Positions 26,353-34,919 of a DNA stretch of 64,000 nucleotides are shown here, piece after piece. The stretch is from Klebsiella quasivariicola. Its GTDB lineage: Bacteria; Pseudomonadota; Gammaproteobacteria; Enterobacterales; Enterobacteriaceae. Both the position numbers and the translations under genes were made by a program. Every line of letters begins with the position of its first letter. The stretch's first letter is position 1. Below the pieces are notes generated by a model. It worked only from the letters and a program-made list of their open reading frames with translations. It was not told where the DNA came from and did no database searches. Where the stretch lies: NCBI RefSeq assembly GCF_002269255.1, contig NZ_CP022823.1, positions 3,968,001-4,032,000 on the forward strand, in the 5' to 3' direction.

Positions 26353-27153
26353 ATGAGACTGATCCCCCTGGTAACCGCTGAGCAGGTCGGCAAATGGGCT
26401 GCCCGCCACATCGTTAACCGTATTAATGCATTCAAGCCGACCGCGGACCGCCCGTTCGTTCTGGGTCTGCCGACCGGTGGCACCCCGCTGACCGCCTACA
26501 AAGCGCTGGTTGAGATGCATAAAGCAGGCCAGGTTAGCTTCAAGCATGTCGTCACCTTTAACATGGATGAATATGTTGGCCTGCCGAAAGAGCATCCGGA
26601 AAGCTATCATAGCTTCATGCACCGTAATTTCTTTGACCACGTTGATATTCCGGCAGAAAATATCAACCTGCTGAATGGTAACGCGCCAGACATCGATGCG
26701 GAATGCCGTCGCTATGAAGAAAAAATTCGTTCCTACGGTAAAATCCACCTGTTCATGGGCGGTGTAGGCAACGATGGTCACATCGCGTTTAACGAACCGG
26801 CCTCTTCGCTGGCGTCCCGCACCCGTATCAAAACCCTGACCCATGATACCCGCGTGGCAAACTCTCGCTTCTTCGATGGCGATGTGGATCTGGTGCCGAA
26901 ATATGCGCTGACCGTCGGTGTGGGTACCCTGCTGGATGCAGAAGAAGTGATGATTCTGGTGCTGGGTCATCAGAAAGCGCTGGCGCTGCAGGCGGCGGTA
27001 GAGGGTAACGTCAACCATATGTGGACCATTACCTGTCTGCAGCTGCATCCGAAAGCGGTGATCGTCTGCGACGAGCCGTCCACTATGGAGCTGAAAGTGA
27101 AGACCCTGAAATATTTCAACGAATTAGAAGCTGAAAATATTAAAGGTCTGTAA
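26353..27153 (+). CDS. nagB: Glucosamine-6-phosphate deaminase
   Basis: Converts glucosamine-6-phosphate to fructose-6-phosphate and ammonia, the last step of amino-sugar catabolism; the enzyme is a hexamer activated by GlcNAc-6-P. The 266-residue product is full length, with the sugar-phosphate loop LGLPTGGTPLTAY, NMDEYVGL and the active-site GGVGNDGHIAFNEP. An AGAGGTGAAG Shine-Dalgarno precedes the ATG. It heads nagBACD, divergent from nagE, and is followed by a hairpin that may lower expression of nagA and later genes. Confidence 0.98.
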   Translation: MRLIPLVTAEQVGKWAARHIVNRINAFKPTADRPFVLGLPTGGTPLTAYKALVEMHKAGQVSFKHVVTFNMDEYVGLPKEHPESYHSFMHRNFFDHVDIPAENINLLNGNAPDIDAECRRYEEKIRSYGKIHLFMGGVGNDGHIAFNEPASSLASRTRIKTLTHDTRVANSRFFDGDVDLVPKYALTVGVGTLLDAEEVMILVLGHQKALALQAAVEGNVNHMWTITCLQLHPKAVIVCDEPSTMELKVKTLKYFNELEAENIKGL

Positions 27154-27162
27154 TGTAGTCGC

Positions 27163-27198
27163 GTCCCGCGGCGTTGCGCGGGACCATCTTTTTTCTTT
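27163..27198 (+). terminator. Intra-operon hairpin with T-rich tail between nagB and nagA
   Basis: A perfect 8-bp GC stem (GTCCCGCG / CGCGGGAC) with a 6-base loop is followed by CATCTTTTTTCTTTG. It looks like a partial terminator or a 3'-end stabiliser setting the ratio of nagB to nagACD. Confidence 0.6.
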
Positions 27199-27268
27199 GT
27201 ATGCAACATCAGGCCGGCGGCAAAAGAGCGATTGCTGGCGTGATGAGGCGTATATACCGGGGGTCGTA

Positions 27269-28417
27269 ATGTATGCATTAACCCAGGGCCGGGTTTATAC
27301 CGGTCATGAAATTCTCGATGACCATGCGGTTGTTATCGCTAATGGCCTTATCGAACGTCTCTGTCCGCTGGCGGATTTGCCGTCAGACATCGAGCAGCGC
27401 TCAGTGAACGGCGCAATAATCGCCCCCGGTTTTATCGACGTCCAGCTGAACGGCTGCGGTGGCGTGCAGTTTAACGACAGCCCAGAGGCGGTTACCGTTG
27501 AAACACTGGAGATTATGCAGAAGGCGAATGAACGTTCGGGCTGCACCAGTTTCCTGCCGACGCTGATTACCTCCAGCGACGACCTGATGAAACAAGGGGT
27601 TCGCGTGATGCGGGAATACCTGCAAAAACACCCGAACCAGGCGCTGGGTCTGCATCTGGAAGGTCCGTGGCTGAATATCGTCAAGAAAGGCACCCACAAC
27701 CCGGACTACGTGCGTAAACCGGACGCCGCGCTGGTTGATTTCCTGTGCGACAACGCCGATGTGATCACCAAAGTCACCCTCGCCCCGGAACGCGTTGAGC
27801 CAGAGGTGATCCGCAAACTGGTTGCCGCCGGGATCGTTGTCTCCGCCGGCCACTCCAACGCCACGCTGAAAGAGGCGAAAGTCGGCTTCCGCGCAGGCAT
27901 TACCTTTGCCACCCACCTGTATAACGCGATGCCGTACATTACCGGCCGCGAACCGGGTCTGGCCGGGGCGATTTTTGACGAGCCGGATGTCTACTGCGGT
28001 ATCATTGTCGACGGGATGCATGTCGATTACGCCAACGTGCGCAACGCCAAGCGTCTGAAAGGCGACAAACTGTGCCTGGTCACCGACGCCACCGCACCGG
28101 CGGGGGCGAATATTGACCAGTTCATTTTTGCCGGGAAAACAATATACTACCGCAATGGGTTGTGCGTGGATGAAAACGGCACACTCAGCGGCTCTTCACT
28201 GACCATGATTGAAGGGGTACGTAATCTCGTTGAGCATTGCGGCGTCGCACTGGACGAAGTACTACGCATGGCCACGCTCTATCCGGCGCGCGCCATTGGT
28301 GTGGACAAGCAGCTTGGCAGCATTGCGCCTGGCATGGTCGCTAACCTGACCGCCTTTACCCGCGATTATAAAATCACCAAGACCATCGTTAATGGTAACG
28401 AGGTCGTCACTGAGTAA
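27269..28417 (+). CDS. nagA: N-acetylglucosamine-6-phosphate deacetylase
   Basis: Removes acetate from GlcNAc-6-P, giving glucosamine-6-P for NagB. It is an amidohydrolase-fold enzyme of 382 residues. Metal and catalytic residues are visible in HLEGPW, SAGHSNA, THLYNAM and the catalytic aspartate of VTDATAPAG. The ATG at 27269 (MYALTQGRVYTG) matches the family; the frame is open 72 bp further upstream but without homology. It lies 115 bp after nagB and 8 bp before nagC. Confidence 0.97.
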   Translation: MYALTQGRVYTGHEILDDHAVVIANGLIERLCPLADLPSDIEQRSVNGAIIAPGFIDVQLNGCGGVQFNDSPEAVTVETLEIMQKANERSGCTSFLPTLITSSDDLMKQGVRVMREYLQKHPNQALGLHLEGPWLNIVKKGTHNPDYVRKPDAALVDFLCDNADVITKVTLAPERVEPEVIRKLVAAGIVVSAGHSNATLKEAKVGFRAGITFATHLYNAMPYITGREPGLAGAIFDEPDVYCGIIVDGMHVDYANVRNAKRLKGDKLCLVTDATAPAGANIDQFIFAGKTIYYRNGLCVDENGTLSGSSLTMIEGVRNLVEHCGVALDEVLRMATLYPARAIGVDKQLGSIAPGMVANLTAFTRDYKITKTIVNGNEVVTE

Positions 28418-28425
28418 GTAAAAGT

Positions 28426-29646
28426 ATGACAGCAGGCGGACAAGCTCAAATTGGTAACGTTGACCTCGTAAAACAACTGAACAGCGCGGCCGTGTACCGC
28501 CTGATTGACCAGCATGGGCCTATCTCGCGCATTCAGATCGCGGAACAAAGCCAGCTTGCCCCTGCCAGCGTGACCAAAATCACGCGTCAGCTTATTGAGC
28601 GCGGCCTGATCAAAGAAGTCGATCAGCAGGCCTCCACCGGCGGCCGCCGCGCCATCTCCATCATCGCAGAAACCCGCAACTTCAACGCCATTGGCGTGCG
28701 CCTTGGTCGCTATGACGCCACTCTGACCCTCTATGATTTAAGCAGCAAGACGCTGGAAGAGGAGCACTTCCCGCTGCCCGAGCGCACCCAGGAAACGCTG
28801 GAACACGCCCTGCTGAATATCATCGCCACCTTTATTGAAAACTGTCAGCGCAAAATCCGCGAGCTTATCGCCATTTCGGTCATTCTGCCGGGGCTGGTCG
28901 ATCCGGAGAGCGGCGTGATCCGCTATATGCCGCATATTGCAGTGGAAAACTGGGGGCTGGTCGGGGCGCTGGAAAAACGCTTCAACGTCACCTGTTTTGT
29001 TGGACACGATATCCGCAGCCTGGCGCTGGCCGAGCACTATTTTGGCGCAAGCCAGGATTGCGAAGATTCCATTCTGGTGCGCGTACACCGCGGTACCGGG
29101 GCGGGGATCATCTCCAACGGGCGCATTTTTATTGGCCGTAACGGCAATGTCGGCGAGATTGGCCATATTCAGGTCGACCCGCTGGGCGAGCGCTGCCACT
29201 GCGGCAACTTCGGCTGTCTGGAGACCGTCGCGGCCAATGCCGCCATCGAACAGCGGGTTCGCCACCTGCTGGAGCAGGGCTACCAGAGCCGCCTGACGCA
29301 GGATGACTGCACGATCAAAACCATCTGCAAAGCGGCTAATAAGGGCGATGCCCTGGCCTGTGAGGTGATCGAGTACGTGGGCCGTCACCTCGGCAAAACG
29401 ATCGCCATCGCGATTAACCTGTTCAATCCGCAAAAAATTGTTGTCGCCGGCGAAATAGTGGAAGCTGAAAAGGTCCTTCTTCCGGCCATTGAAGGCTGCA
29501 TTAACGCCCAGGCGCTGAAGGCGTTTCGTAAGAACCTGCCGGTGGTACGCTCTACCCTCGATCACCGTTCTGCGATTGGCGCCTTCGCGCTGGTCAAACG
29601 CGCCATGCTCAACGGCACATTACTGCAGCGTTTGCTTGAGAGCTAA
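28426..29646 (+). CDS. nagC: ROK-family repressor NagC
   Basis: Transcriptional repressor of nagE and nagBACD, which also represses chiP and other amino-sugar genes; GlcNAc-6-P is the inducer. The 406-residue protein has an N-terminal winged helix-turn-helix (GPISRIQIAEQSQLAPASVT), a ROK domain with VHRGTGAGI, and the zinc-binding motif CHCGNFGCLE. It lies 8 bp after nagA, so it is produced from the operon it represses and is autoregulated. The length equals that of E. coli NagC. Confidence 0.97.
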   Translation: MTAGGQAQIGNVDLVKQLNSAAVYRLIDQHGPISRIQIAEQSQLAPASVTKITRQLIERGLIKEVDQQASTGGRRAISIIAETRNFNAIGVRLGRYDATLTLYDLSSKTLEEEHFPLPERTQETLEHALLNIIATFIENCQRKIRELIAISVILPGLVDPESGVIRYMPHIAVENWGLVGALEKRFNVTCFVGHDIRSLALAEHYFGASQDCEDSILVRVHRGTGAGIISNGRIFIGRNGNVGEIGHIQVDPLGERCHCGNFGCLETVAANAAIEQRVRHLLEQGYQSRLTQDDCTIKTICKAANKGDALACEVIEYVGRHLGKTIAIAINLFNPQKIVVAGEIVEAEKVLLPAIEGCINAQALKAFRKNLPVVRSTLDHRSAIGAFALVKRAMLNGTLLQRLLES

Positions 29647-29762
29647 TCGCCCCTTTTCTGATAGCGCGTCACCCTGACACTGGCGGGCCTCGCCCGTCAG
29701 AGGTGGGAAACCTCATCGATGACGCGTATAGTTTCGTCTTTGTTAATGATTCTGGACCCACC

Positions 29763-30515
29763 ATGACCATTCAAAACATAATTTGTGATATTGACGGCGT
29801 GCTGATGCACGATAACGTCGCCGTTCCCGGCGCTGCCGAGTTTATCAAACGCATCCTCGATAAAGGCATGCCGCTGGTAATGCTGACCAACTACCCGTCG
29901 CAAACCGGCCAGGATCTGGCGAACCGTTTCGCCACCGCCGGCATCGATGTGCCGGATAGCGCCTTTTACACCTCAGCGATGGCCACCGCCGATTTTCTGC
30001 GTCGCCAGGAAGGCAAAAAAGCCTACGTGGTGGGAGAAGGCGCGCTGATCCACGAGCTGTACAAAGCTGGCTTTACCATTACCGATGTGAACCCGGATTT
30101 TGTCATCGTCGGGGAAACGCGTTCCTTTAACTGGGAAATGATGCATAAGGCCGCCTTCTTCGTCGCCAACGGCGCCCGCTTCATTGCCACCAACCCGGAT
30201 ACGCACGGTCGCGGCTTCTACCCGGCCTGCGGCGCGTTGTGTGCCGGGATCGAGAAGATCTCCGGCCGTAAGCCGTTTTACGTCGGCAAACCGAGCCCGT
30301 GGATCATCCGTTCAGCGCTGAATAAAATGCAGGCTCACTCCGAGCAGACGGTGATCGTCGGCGATAACCTGCGCACCGACATACTGGCCGGCTTCCAGGC
30401 GGGGCTGGAGACCATTCTGGTGCTCTCCGGCGTCTCCACCCTCGACGACATCGACAGCATGCCGTTCCGCCCATCGTGGATTTACCCTTCCGTCGCGGAA
30501 ATCGATCTTTTCTAA
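29763..30515 (+). CDS. nagD: Ribonucleotide monophosphatase NagD
   Basis: HAD-superfamily phosphatase preferring UMP and GMP in E. coli; its link to amino-sugar use is unclear. The 250-residue protein has the nucleophile motif DIDGVLMHDN near residue 9, motif II MLTNYPS, and motif III/IV KPSPWII with VGDNLRTDI. The ATG at 29763 (MTIQNIICDIDG) is the homologous start; the longer upstream frame is unsupported. It is the last gene of nagBACD, 116 bp after nagC, and is closed by a terminator. Confidence 0.95.
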   Translation: MTIQNIICDIDGVLMHDNVAVPGAAEFIKRILDKGMPLVMLTNYPSQTGQDLANRFATAGIDVPDSAFYTSAMATADFLRRQEGKKAYVVGEGALIHELYKAGFTITDVNPDFVIVGETRSFNWEMMHKAAFFVANGARFIATNPDTHGRGFYPACGALCAGIEKISGRKPFYVGKPSPWIIRSALNKMQAHSEQTVIVGDNLRTDILAGFQAGLETILVLSGVSTLDDIDSMPFRPSWIYPSVAEIDLF

Positions 30516-30521
30516 TACCCG

Positions 30522-30546
30522 CCACGTCTCAGGACGTGGTTTTTTA
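30522..30546 (+). terminator. Terminator after nagBACD
   Basis: A CCACGTC / GACGTGG stem with a 4-base loop is followed by TTTTTTATTT, seven bases after the nagD stop. Confidence 0.92.
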
Positions 30547-30733
30547 TTTATAGCGCCCATCAGAATTACTCCATCTAATAAAAACGGCCTATAAATACGA
30601 ATTCCTCAATAAAGGCGTTCAAAAGATACTCTTTTTTCACTATTCAACAATCGCAGTTGCGTTTTTTCTTTTTCCGGCCGCAAAACCCTTGCGCCTGCTC
30701 CCCCTTTACGGCATTTTCTTAAGCACGCACTCA

Positions 30734-30755
30734 GGCTTCGCCACGAGACGAAGCC
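30734..30755 (+). other. Hairpin in the asnB leader
   Basis: GGCTTCG and CGAAGCC form a 7-bp stem around an 8-base loop, 39 bp before the asnB ATG. There is no T tract. The rest of the 247-bp gap (30547-30793) is AT-rich with T runs and shows no gene. Confidence 0.45.
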
Positions 30756-30793
30756 AGCACAACATCAAACACGACAGGGTAATGGAGAAGGCT

Positions 30794-32458
30794 ATGTGTT
30801 CTATTTTTGGCGTACTGGATATTAAAACTGACGCAGGCGAGCTGCGTAAAAAGGCGCTGGAGCTTTCCCGCCTCATGCGCCACCGCGGTCCGGACTGGTC
30901 TGGCGTGTATGCCAGCGACAAAGCGATTCTGGCGCACGAACGCCTGTCGATTGTCGACGTCAACGCCGGCGCCCAGCCGCTGTACAACGCCAAAAAAACC
31001 CATGCGCTGGCCGTTAACGGCGAGATCTACAATCATCAGGCGCTGCGCGCGGAATATGGCGATCGCTACCAGTTCCAGACCGGTTCCGACTGCGAAGTAA
31101 TCCTCGCGCTGTATCAGGAAAAAGGTCCGGCGTTTCTCGACGACCTGCAGGGGATGTTCGCCTTCGCCCTGTACGACAGCGAAAAAGACGCGTACTTAAT
31201 TGGCCGCGACCATATCGGTATTATTCCGCTGTACATGGGTCATGACGAACACGGCAACTTCTATGTCGCCTCCGAAATGAAAGCGCTGGTGCCGGTGTGC
31301 CGCACCATTAAAGAGTTCCCGGCGGGTAGCTACCTGTGGAGCAAAGACGGCGAAATTCGTCAGTACTATCAGCGCGACTGGTTCGATTACGACGCGGTGA
31401 AAGACAACGTTACTGATAAAAACGAGCTGCGCCAGGCGCTGGAAGAGTCGGTAAAAAGCCACCTGATGTCCGACGTGCCTTACGGCGTGCTGCTCTCCGG
31501 TGGTCTGGATTCATCGGTCATCTCGGCTATCACCAAGAAATTCGCCGCCCGTCGCGTCGAAGATCAGGAGCGTAGCGAAGCCTGGTGGCCGCAGCTGCAC
31601 TCCTTCGCGGTTGGTCTGGAAGGTTCTCCTGACCTGAAAGCGGCGCAGGAAGTGGCCAACCACCTCGGTACCGTGCATCATGAAATTCACTTTACGGTGC
31701 AGGAAGGGCTGGATGCGATCCGCGACGTTATCTATCACATCGAGACCTACGATGTGACCACCATTCGCGCCTCGACGCCGATGTACCTGATGTCGCGTAA
31801 AATTAAAGCCATGGGCATCAAAATGGTGCTTTCCGGCGAAGGTTCGGACGAAGTGTTCGGCGGCTACCTCTACTTCCATAAGGCGCCGAACGCCAAAGAA
31901 CTGCACGAAGAGACGGTGCGTAAGCTGCAGGCGCTGCATATGTTTGACTGCGCCCGCGCCAACAAAGCGATGTCCGCCTGGGGCGTGGAAGCCCGCGTAC
32001 CGTTCCTCGATAAGAAATTCCTCGACGTGGCGATGCGCATTAACCCGCAGGATAAGATGTGCGGCAACGGCAAAATGGAAAAACACATCCTGCGCGAATG
32101 CTTTGAATCTTACCTGCCGGCCAGCGTCGCCTGGCGGCAGAAAGAGCAGTTCTCTGACGGCGTCGGCTACAGCTGGATCGATACGCTGAAAGAAGTGGCC
32201 GCGAAGCAGATCAGCGATCAGCAGCTGGAAACGGCGAGCTTCCGCTTCCCGTACAACACGCCGACCTCCAAAGAAGGCTATCTGTACCGCGAGATCTTCG
32301 AAGAACTGTTCCCACTGCCAAGCGCGGCGGAGTGTGTGCCTGGCGGTCCGTCGGTGGCCTGCTCTTCTGCGAAAGCCATTGAGTGGGATGAAGCGTTCAA
32401 GACCATGAACGATCCGTCGGGCCGTGCGGTAGGCGTCCACCAGTCGGCCTACAAATAA
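30794..32458 (+). CDS. asnB: Glutamine-hydrolysing asparagine synthetase B
   Basis: Makes asparagine from aspartate, ATP and glutamine (or ammonia). The 554-residue enzyme has a class II glutaminase domain with the catalytic cysteine directly after Met1 (MCSIFGVLD), LMRHRGPDWSG and VNGEIYNH. The synthetase domain has the pyrophosphate loop LLSGGLDSS. The ATG at 30794 is fixed by the need for cysteine at position 2; the upstream in-frame extension would bury it. GGAGAAGG precedes the start. It is monocistronic, with a terminator after it. Confidence 0.98.
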   Translation: MCSIFGVLDIKTDAGELRKKALELSRLMRHRGPDWSGVYASDKAILAHERLSIVDVNAGAQPLYNAKKTHALAVNGEIYNHQALRAEYGDRYQFQTGSDCEVILALYQEKGPAFLDDLQGMFAFALYDSEKDAYLIGRDHIGIIPLYMGHDEHGNFYVASEMKALVPVCRTIKEFPAGSYLWSKDGEIRQYYQRDWFDYDAVKDNVTDKNELRQALEESVKSHLMSDVPYGVLLSGGLDSSVISAITKKFAARRVEDQERSEAWWPQLHSFAVGLEGSPDLKAAQEVANHLGTVHHEIHFTVQEGLDAIRDVIYHIETYDVTTIRASTPMYLMSRKIKAMGIKMVLSGEGSDEVFGGYLYFHKAPNAKELHEETVRKLQALHMFDCARANKAMSAWGVEARVPFLDKKFLDVAMRINPQDKMCGNGKMEKHILRECFESYLPASVAWRQKEQFSDGVGYSWIDTLKEVAAKQISDQQLETASFRFPYNTPTSKEGYLYREIFEELFPLPSAAECVPGGPSVACSSAKAIEWDEAFKTMNDPSGRAVGVHQSAYK

Positions 32459-32481
32459 GCCCTGACGGGCGGTGACACGCG

Positions 32482-32512
32482 AAACGGACCCTCCGGGGTC
32501 CGTTTTCTTTTT
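32482..32512 (+). terminator. Terminator after asnB
   Basis: An AAACGGACCC / GGGTCCGTTT stem with a 4-base loop is followed by TCTTTTT. Confidence 0.93.
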
Positions 32513-32627
32513 GCAGGATTTATGCCGCTGAAAAACGATAAATAACCAATAATTGCCGAATATTGCAGCGAGCTGTTCGCAACCTAACCAAACAGTCACA
32601 TTACAACGATTTTCCTTGAAAAAGAGG

Positions 32628-32656
32628 TTGACGCTCGCAGGCCCAATACGCATAAT
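32628..32656 (+). promoter_or_regulatory. Sigma-70 promoter of the tRNA operon
   Basis: TTGACG (32628-32633), a 17-bp spacer and CATAAT (32651-32656) are followed by a GC-rich discriminator (GCGCCCCGC), typical of stringently controlled stable-RNA promoters. It lies 39 bp before the first tRNA. Confidence 0.88.
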
Positions 32657-32694
32657 GCGCCCCGCAACGCCGATAAGGTTACGCGAAAAAAGAT

Positions 32695-32771
32695 GGCTAC
32701 GTAGCTCAGCTGGTTAGAGCACATCACTCATAATGATGGGGTCACAGGTTCGAATCCCGTCGTAGCCACCA
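32695..32771 (+). tRNA. metT: tRNA-Met (CAT), elongator type
   Basis: A 77-base tRNA with encoded CCA, anticodon CAT at 32729-32731, a 7-bp acceptor stem (GGCTACG / CGTAGCC) and the T loop GGTTCGAATCC. The G1-C72 pair excludes the initiator type. First of seven tRNAs in one operon, in the same order as E. coli metT-leuW-glnU-glnW-metU-glnV-glnX. Confidence 0.97.
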
Positions 32772-32779
32772 TCTTTTTT

Positions 32780-32864
32780 GCGGGAGTGGCGAAATTGGTA
32801 GACGCACCAGATTTAGGTTCTGGCGCCGCAAGGTGTGCGAGTTCAAGTCTCGCCTCCCGCACCA
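32780..32864 (+). tRNA. leuW: tRNA-Leu (TAG)
   Basis: An 85-base class II tRNA with a long variable arm, an encoded CCA, acceptor stem GCGGGAG / CTCCCGC and anticodon TAG at 32814-32816, reading CUA-type leucine codons. Second in the operon. Confidence 0.97.
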
Positions 32865-32887
32865 TTCACCAGTCAGCGTTGTACGGA

Positions 32888-32962
32888 TGGGGTATCGCCA
32901 AGCGGTAAGGCACCGGTTTTTGATACCGGCATTCCCTGGTTCGAATCCAGGTACCCCAGCCA
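32888..32962 (+). tRNA. glnU: tRNA-Gln (TTG)
   Basis: A 75-base tRNA with encoded CCA, anticodon TTG at 32920-32922, and acceptor stem TGGGGTA / TACCCCA with the U1-A72 pair characteristic of tRNA-Gln. Identical to the next copy. Confidence 0.97.
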
Positions 32963-32998
32963 TATTTCTTCGATATTTGCGGTTAACCGCGACGGTAT

Positions 32999-33073
32999 TG
33001 GGGTATCGCCAAGCGGTAAGGCACCGGTTTTTGATACCGGCATTCCCTGGTTCGAATCCAGGTACCCCAGCCA
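32999..33073 (+). tRNA. glnW: tRNA-Gln (TTG), second copy
   Basis: A 75-base tRNA identical to the copy 111 bp upstream, with anticodon TTG at 33031-33033. Confidence 0.97.
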
Positions 33074-33096
33074 TCGAAGAAGCAGTAAGACAATTT

Positions 33097-33173
33097 GGCT
33101 ACGTAGCTCAGCTGGTTAGAGCACATCACTCATAATGATGGGGTCACAGGTTCGAATCCCGTCGTAGCCACCA
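33097..33173 (+). tRNA. metU: tRNA-Met (CAT), second elongator copy
   Basis: A 77-base tRNA identical to the first gene of the operon, with anticodon CAT at 33131-33133 and encoded CCA. Confidence 0.97.
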
Positions 33174-33220
33174 TATTCAGGACGTATCGATACACATCGA
33201 TAAATCCGTAAAAAATTTGT

Positions 33221-33295
33221 TGGGGTATCGCCAAGCGGTAAGGCACCGGATTCTGATTCCGGCATTCCGAGGTTCGAATCCTCGTACCCCAGCCA
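33221..33295 (+). tRNA. glnV: tRNA-Gln (CTG)
   Basis: A 75-base tRNA with anticodon CTG at 33253-33255. It differs from the TTG isoacceptors only in the anticodon arm and T stem. In E. coli this gene is the origin of the supE amber suppressor. Confidence 0.97.
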
Positions 33296-33370
33296 AATTA
33301 AAAAGTCGTTCAGCAATGAACGCACTGTTGCCCTCAACCGGGGTAGTTACGGTAAAGCGCAACAGACAAT

Positions 33371-33445
33371 TGGGGTATCGCCAAGCGGTAAGGCACCGGA
33401 TTCTGATTCCGGCATTCCGAGGTTCGAATCCTCGTACCCCAGCCA
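33371..33445 (+). tRNA. glnX: tRNA-Gln (CTG), second copy
   Basis: A 75-base tRNA identical to the previous CTG gene, with anticodon at 33403-33405. Last tRNA of the operon. Confidence 0.97.
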
Positions 33446-33454
33446 CTTAAATGC

Positions 33455-33483
33455 AAAAAAGCTCACTTCGGTGGGCTTTTTTG
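33455..33483 (+). terminator. Terminator of the tRNA operon
   Basis: AAAAAAGCTCAC and GTGGGCTTTTTT form a stem capped by a TTCG tetraloop and ending in a T run, 9 bp after glnX. Confidence 0.93.
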
Positions 33484-33564
33484 CTATTGGCGTTCAGGCA
33501 TGCTTACACAGCACTGACTGTCGGGCAGGGGCTTTCTGCTACGCCCCTGCCCGGGAAACCACTT

Positions 33565-34740
33565 TTACAAACCTAACGCATACTTCAGCGCCTGACGCTT
33601 CAATACTCCGGCACGTTCGGCCGCCATCAGGCCGATATTGCGCAGCATCCGCACCGGCGCCAGGTCATTGCTGAAACCGGCATAAAACAGATCCATTCCC
33701 GACTGCATAATAAAATTATCCGCCCGCCGCCGCGCCTGGTAGCGCTTCAGCACCGGCAGGCTGGCCCAGTCTTCGCCGCGGCCGCGGGATTCAGCGAGGA
33801 TCGCCAGCAGGGCATCCACATCGCGATAGCCAAGGTTAACCCCCTGCCCCGCCAGCGGATGAATGGTGTGCGCCGCATCGCCTACCAGCGCCAGTCCCGG
33901 CTGGACATACTGCAGCGCATGCCGCCGGGTGAGCGGAAAGGCGCCGGCCGCCTGCGGCGTTACTCGTCCCAACCGCGCCGGAAAGTGACTGGCGATCTCC
34001 TGCTGGAGCTGCGTCATGGTCATGCTCTGCAGCTGACGGATCCGCGCTGGCGTGTCGTACCAGACCAGCGAGGCCCAGCGGTCAAACAACGGCAGGAAGG
34101 CGCGCGGCCCGCTGGGGGTAAACTGCTGCCAGGTGCTATCGCCGGGATCGTCGGCGCATTCGACGCTGATCAGCATACAGGACTGCTGATATTGCCAGGC
34201 GTGTACGCCGATGCCGGCCATCTCCCGCACCTGGGAATTGGCGCCGTCGGCGCCGATAACCAGCCGGGCGTGGATCGCCTCGCCCTCGCGTAAATGCAGC
34301 GCAGTATGCGCCTCGCCGCGCTGCATCGCCTCCAGTTCGTCGCCGACGCGGAGGGTGACCCCTTCATGCGCCGCCAGCGCTTGCCACAAGCCCCATTGCA
34401 GAACCTTGTTCTCGACCATGTAGCCCAGTTCCGGCAGTTTGAGCTCTGCGGCGTCAAAGGCGACGTGCGCACTCTCCCACTCCCAGGTCTCCAGACGACG
34501 GTAAGCATGGACGCGCATCGCCCGCACCGCATCCCAGACGCCGAGGCTCTTCAGCAGGCCGACAGAGGCCGCGCTGATCGCCGAGATCCGCACATCCGGG
34601 GTGGATGCCGGTTCGAAAGCCGGAGGCGCCGTTTTCTCAAGCACCGTCACGGTAAATCCCTGTTGCGCCAGCCCTAACGCCAGGGCGCCGCCGACCATGC
34701 CGCCGCCCACGATGGCGACATCTGTTGCGTGAATTGTCAT
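33565..34740 (-). CDS. ubiF: 2-octaprenyl-3-methyl-6-methoxy-benzoquinol hydroxylase
   Basis: FAD monooxygenase of ubiquinone synthesis that hydroxylates the C6 position. The 391-residue enzyme has the N-terminal FAD motif VAIVGGGMVGGALALGLAQ, the DG motif VIGADGANSQVR, and the C-terminal FAD-binding block LVGDAAHTIHPLAGQGVNLG. The ATG at 34738-34740 (MTIHATDVAIVGGG) matches E. coli; the longer upstream frame (32 residues) is unsupported. It is divergent from miaB across 179 bp. Confidence 0.96.
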   Translation of the reverse strand: MTIHATDVAIVGGGMVGGALALGLAQQGFTVTVLEKTAPPAFEPASTPDVRISAISAASVGLLKSLGVWDAVRAMRVHAYRRLETWEWESAHVAFDAAELKLPELGYMVENKVLQWGLWQALAAHEGVTLRVGDELEAMQRGEAHTALHLREGEAIHARLVIGADGANSQVREMAGIGVHAWQYQQSCMLISVECADDPGDSTWQQFTPSGPRAFLPLFDRWASLVWYDTPARIRQLQSMTMTQLQQEIASHFPARLGRVTPQAAGAFPLTRRHALQYVQPGLALVGDAAHTIHPLAGQGVNLGYRDVDALLAILAESRGRGEDWASLPVLKRYQARRRADNFIMQSGMDLFYAGFSNDLAPVRMLRNIGLMAAERAGVLKRQALKYALGL

Positions 34741-34919
34741 GGCTATTATCCTTAAAACAGAATCCGTTAAGTTTACCGGATTTTTCGCCCTCTTGCGGTG
34801 ATAACGCTCGCACTGGTCAGGGGGCGACCAAAGCATTACAATACGCGCCCTGGAAAGCGAAATTCACCCTGTATATATCCCCGCGTTTTGGATATCTATT
34901 ACTGAGCATGAGCAAGTCA

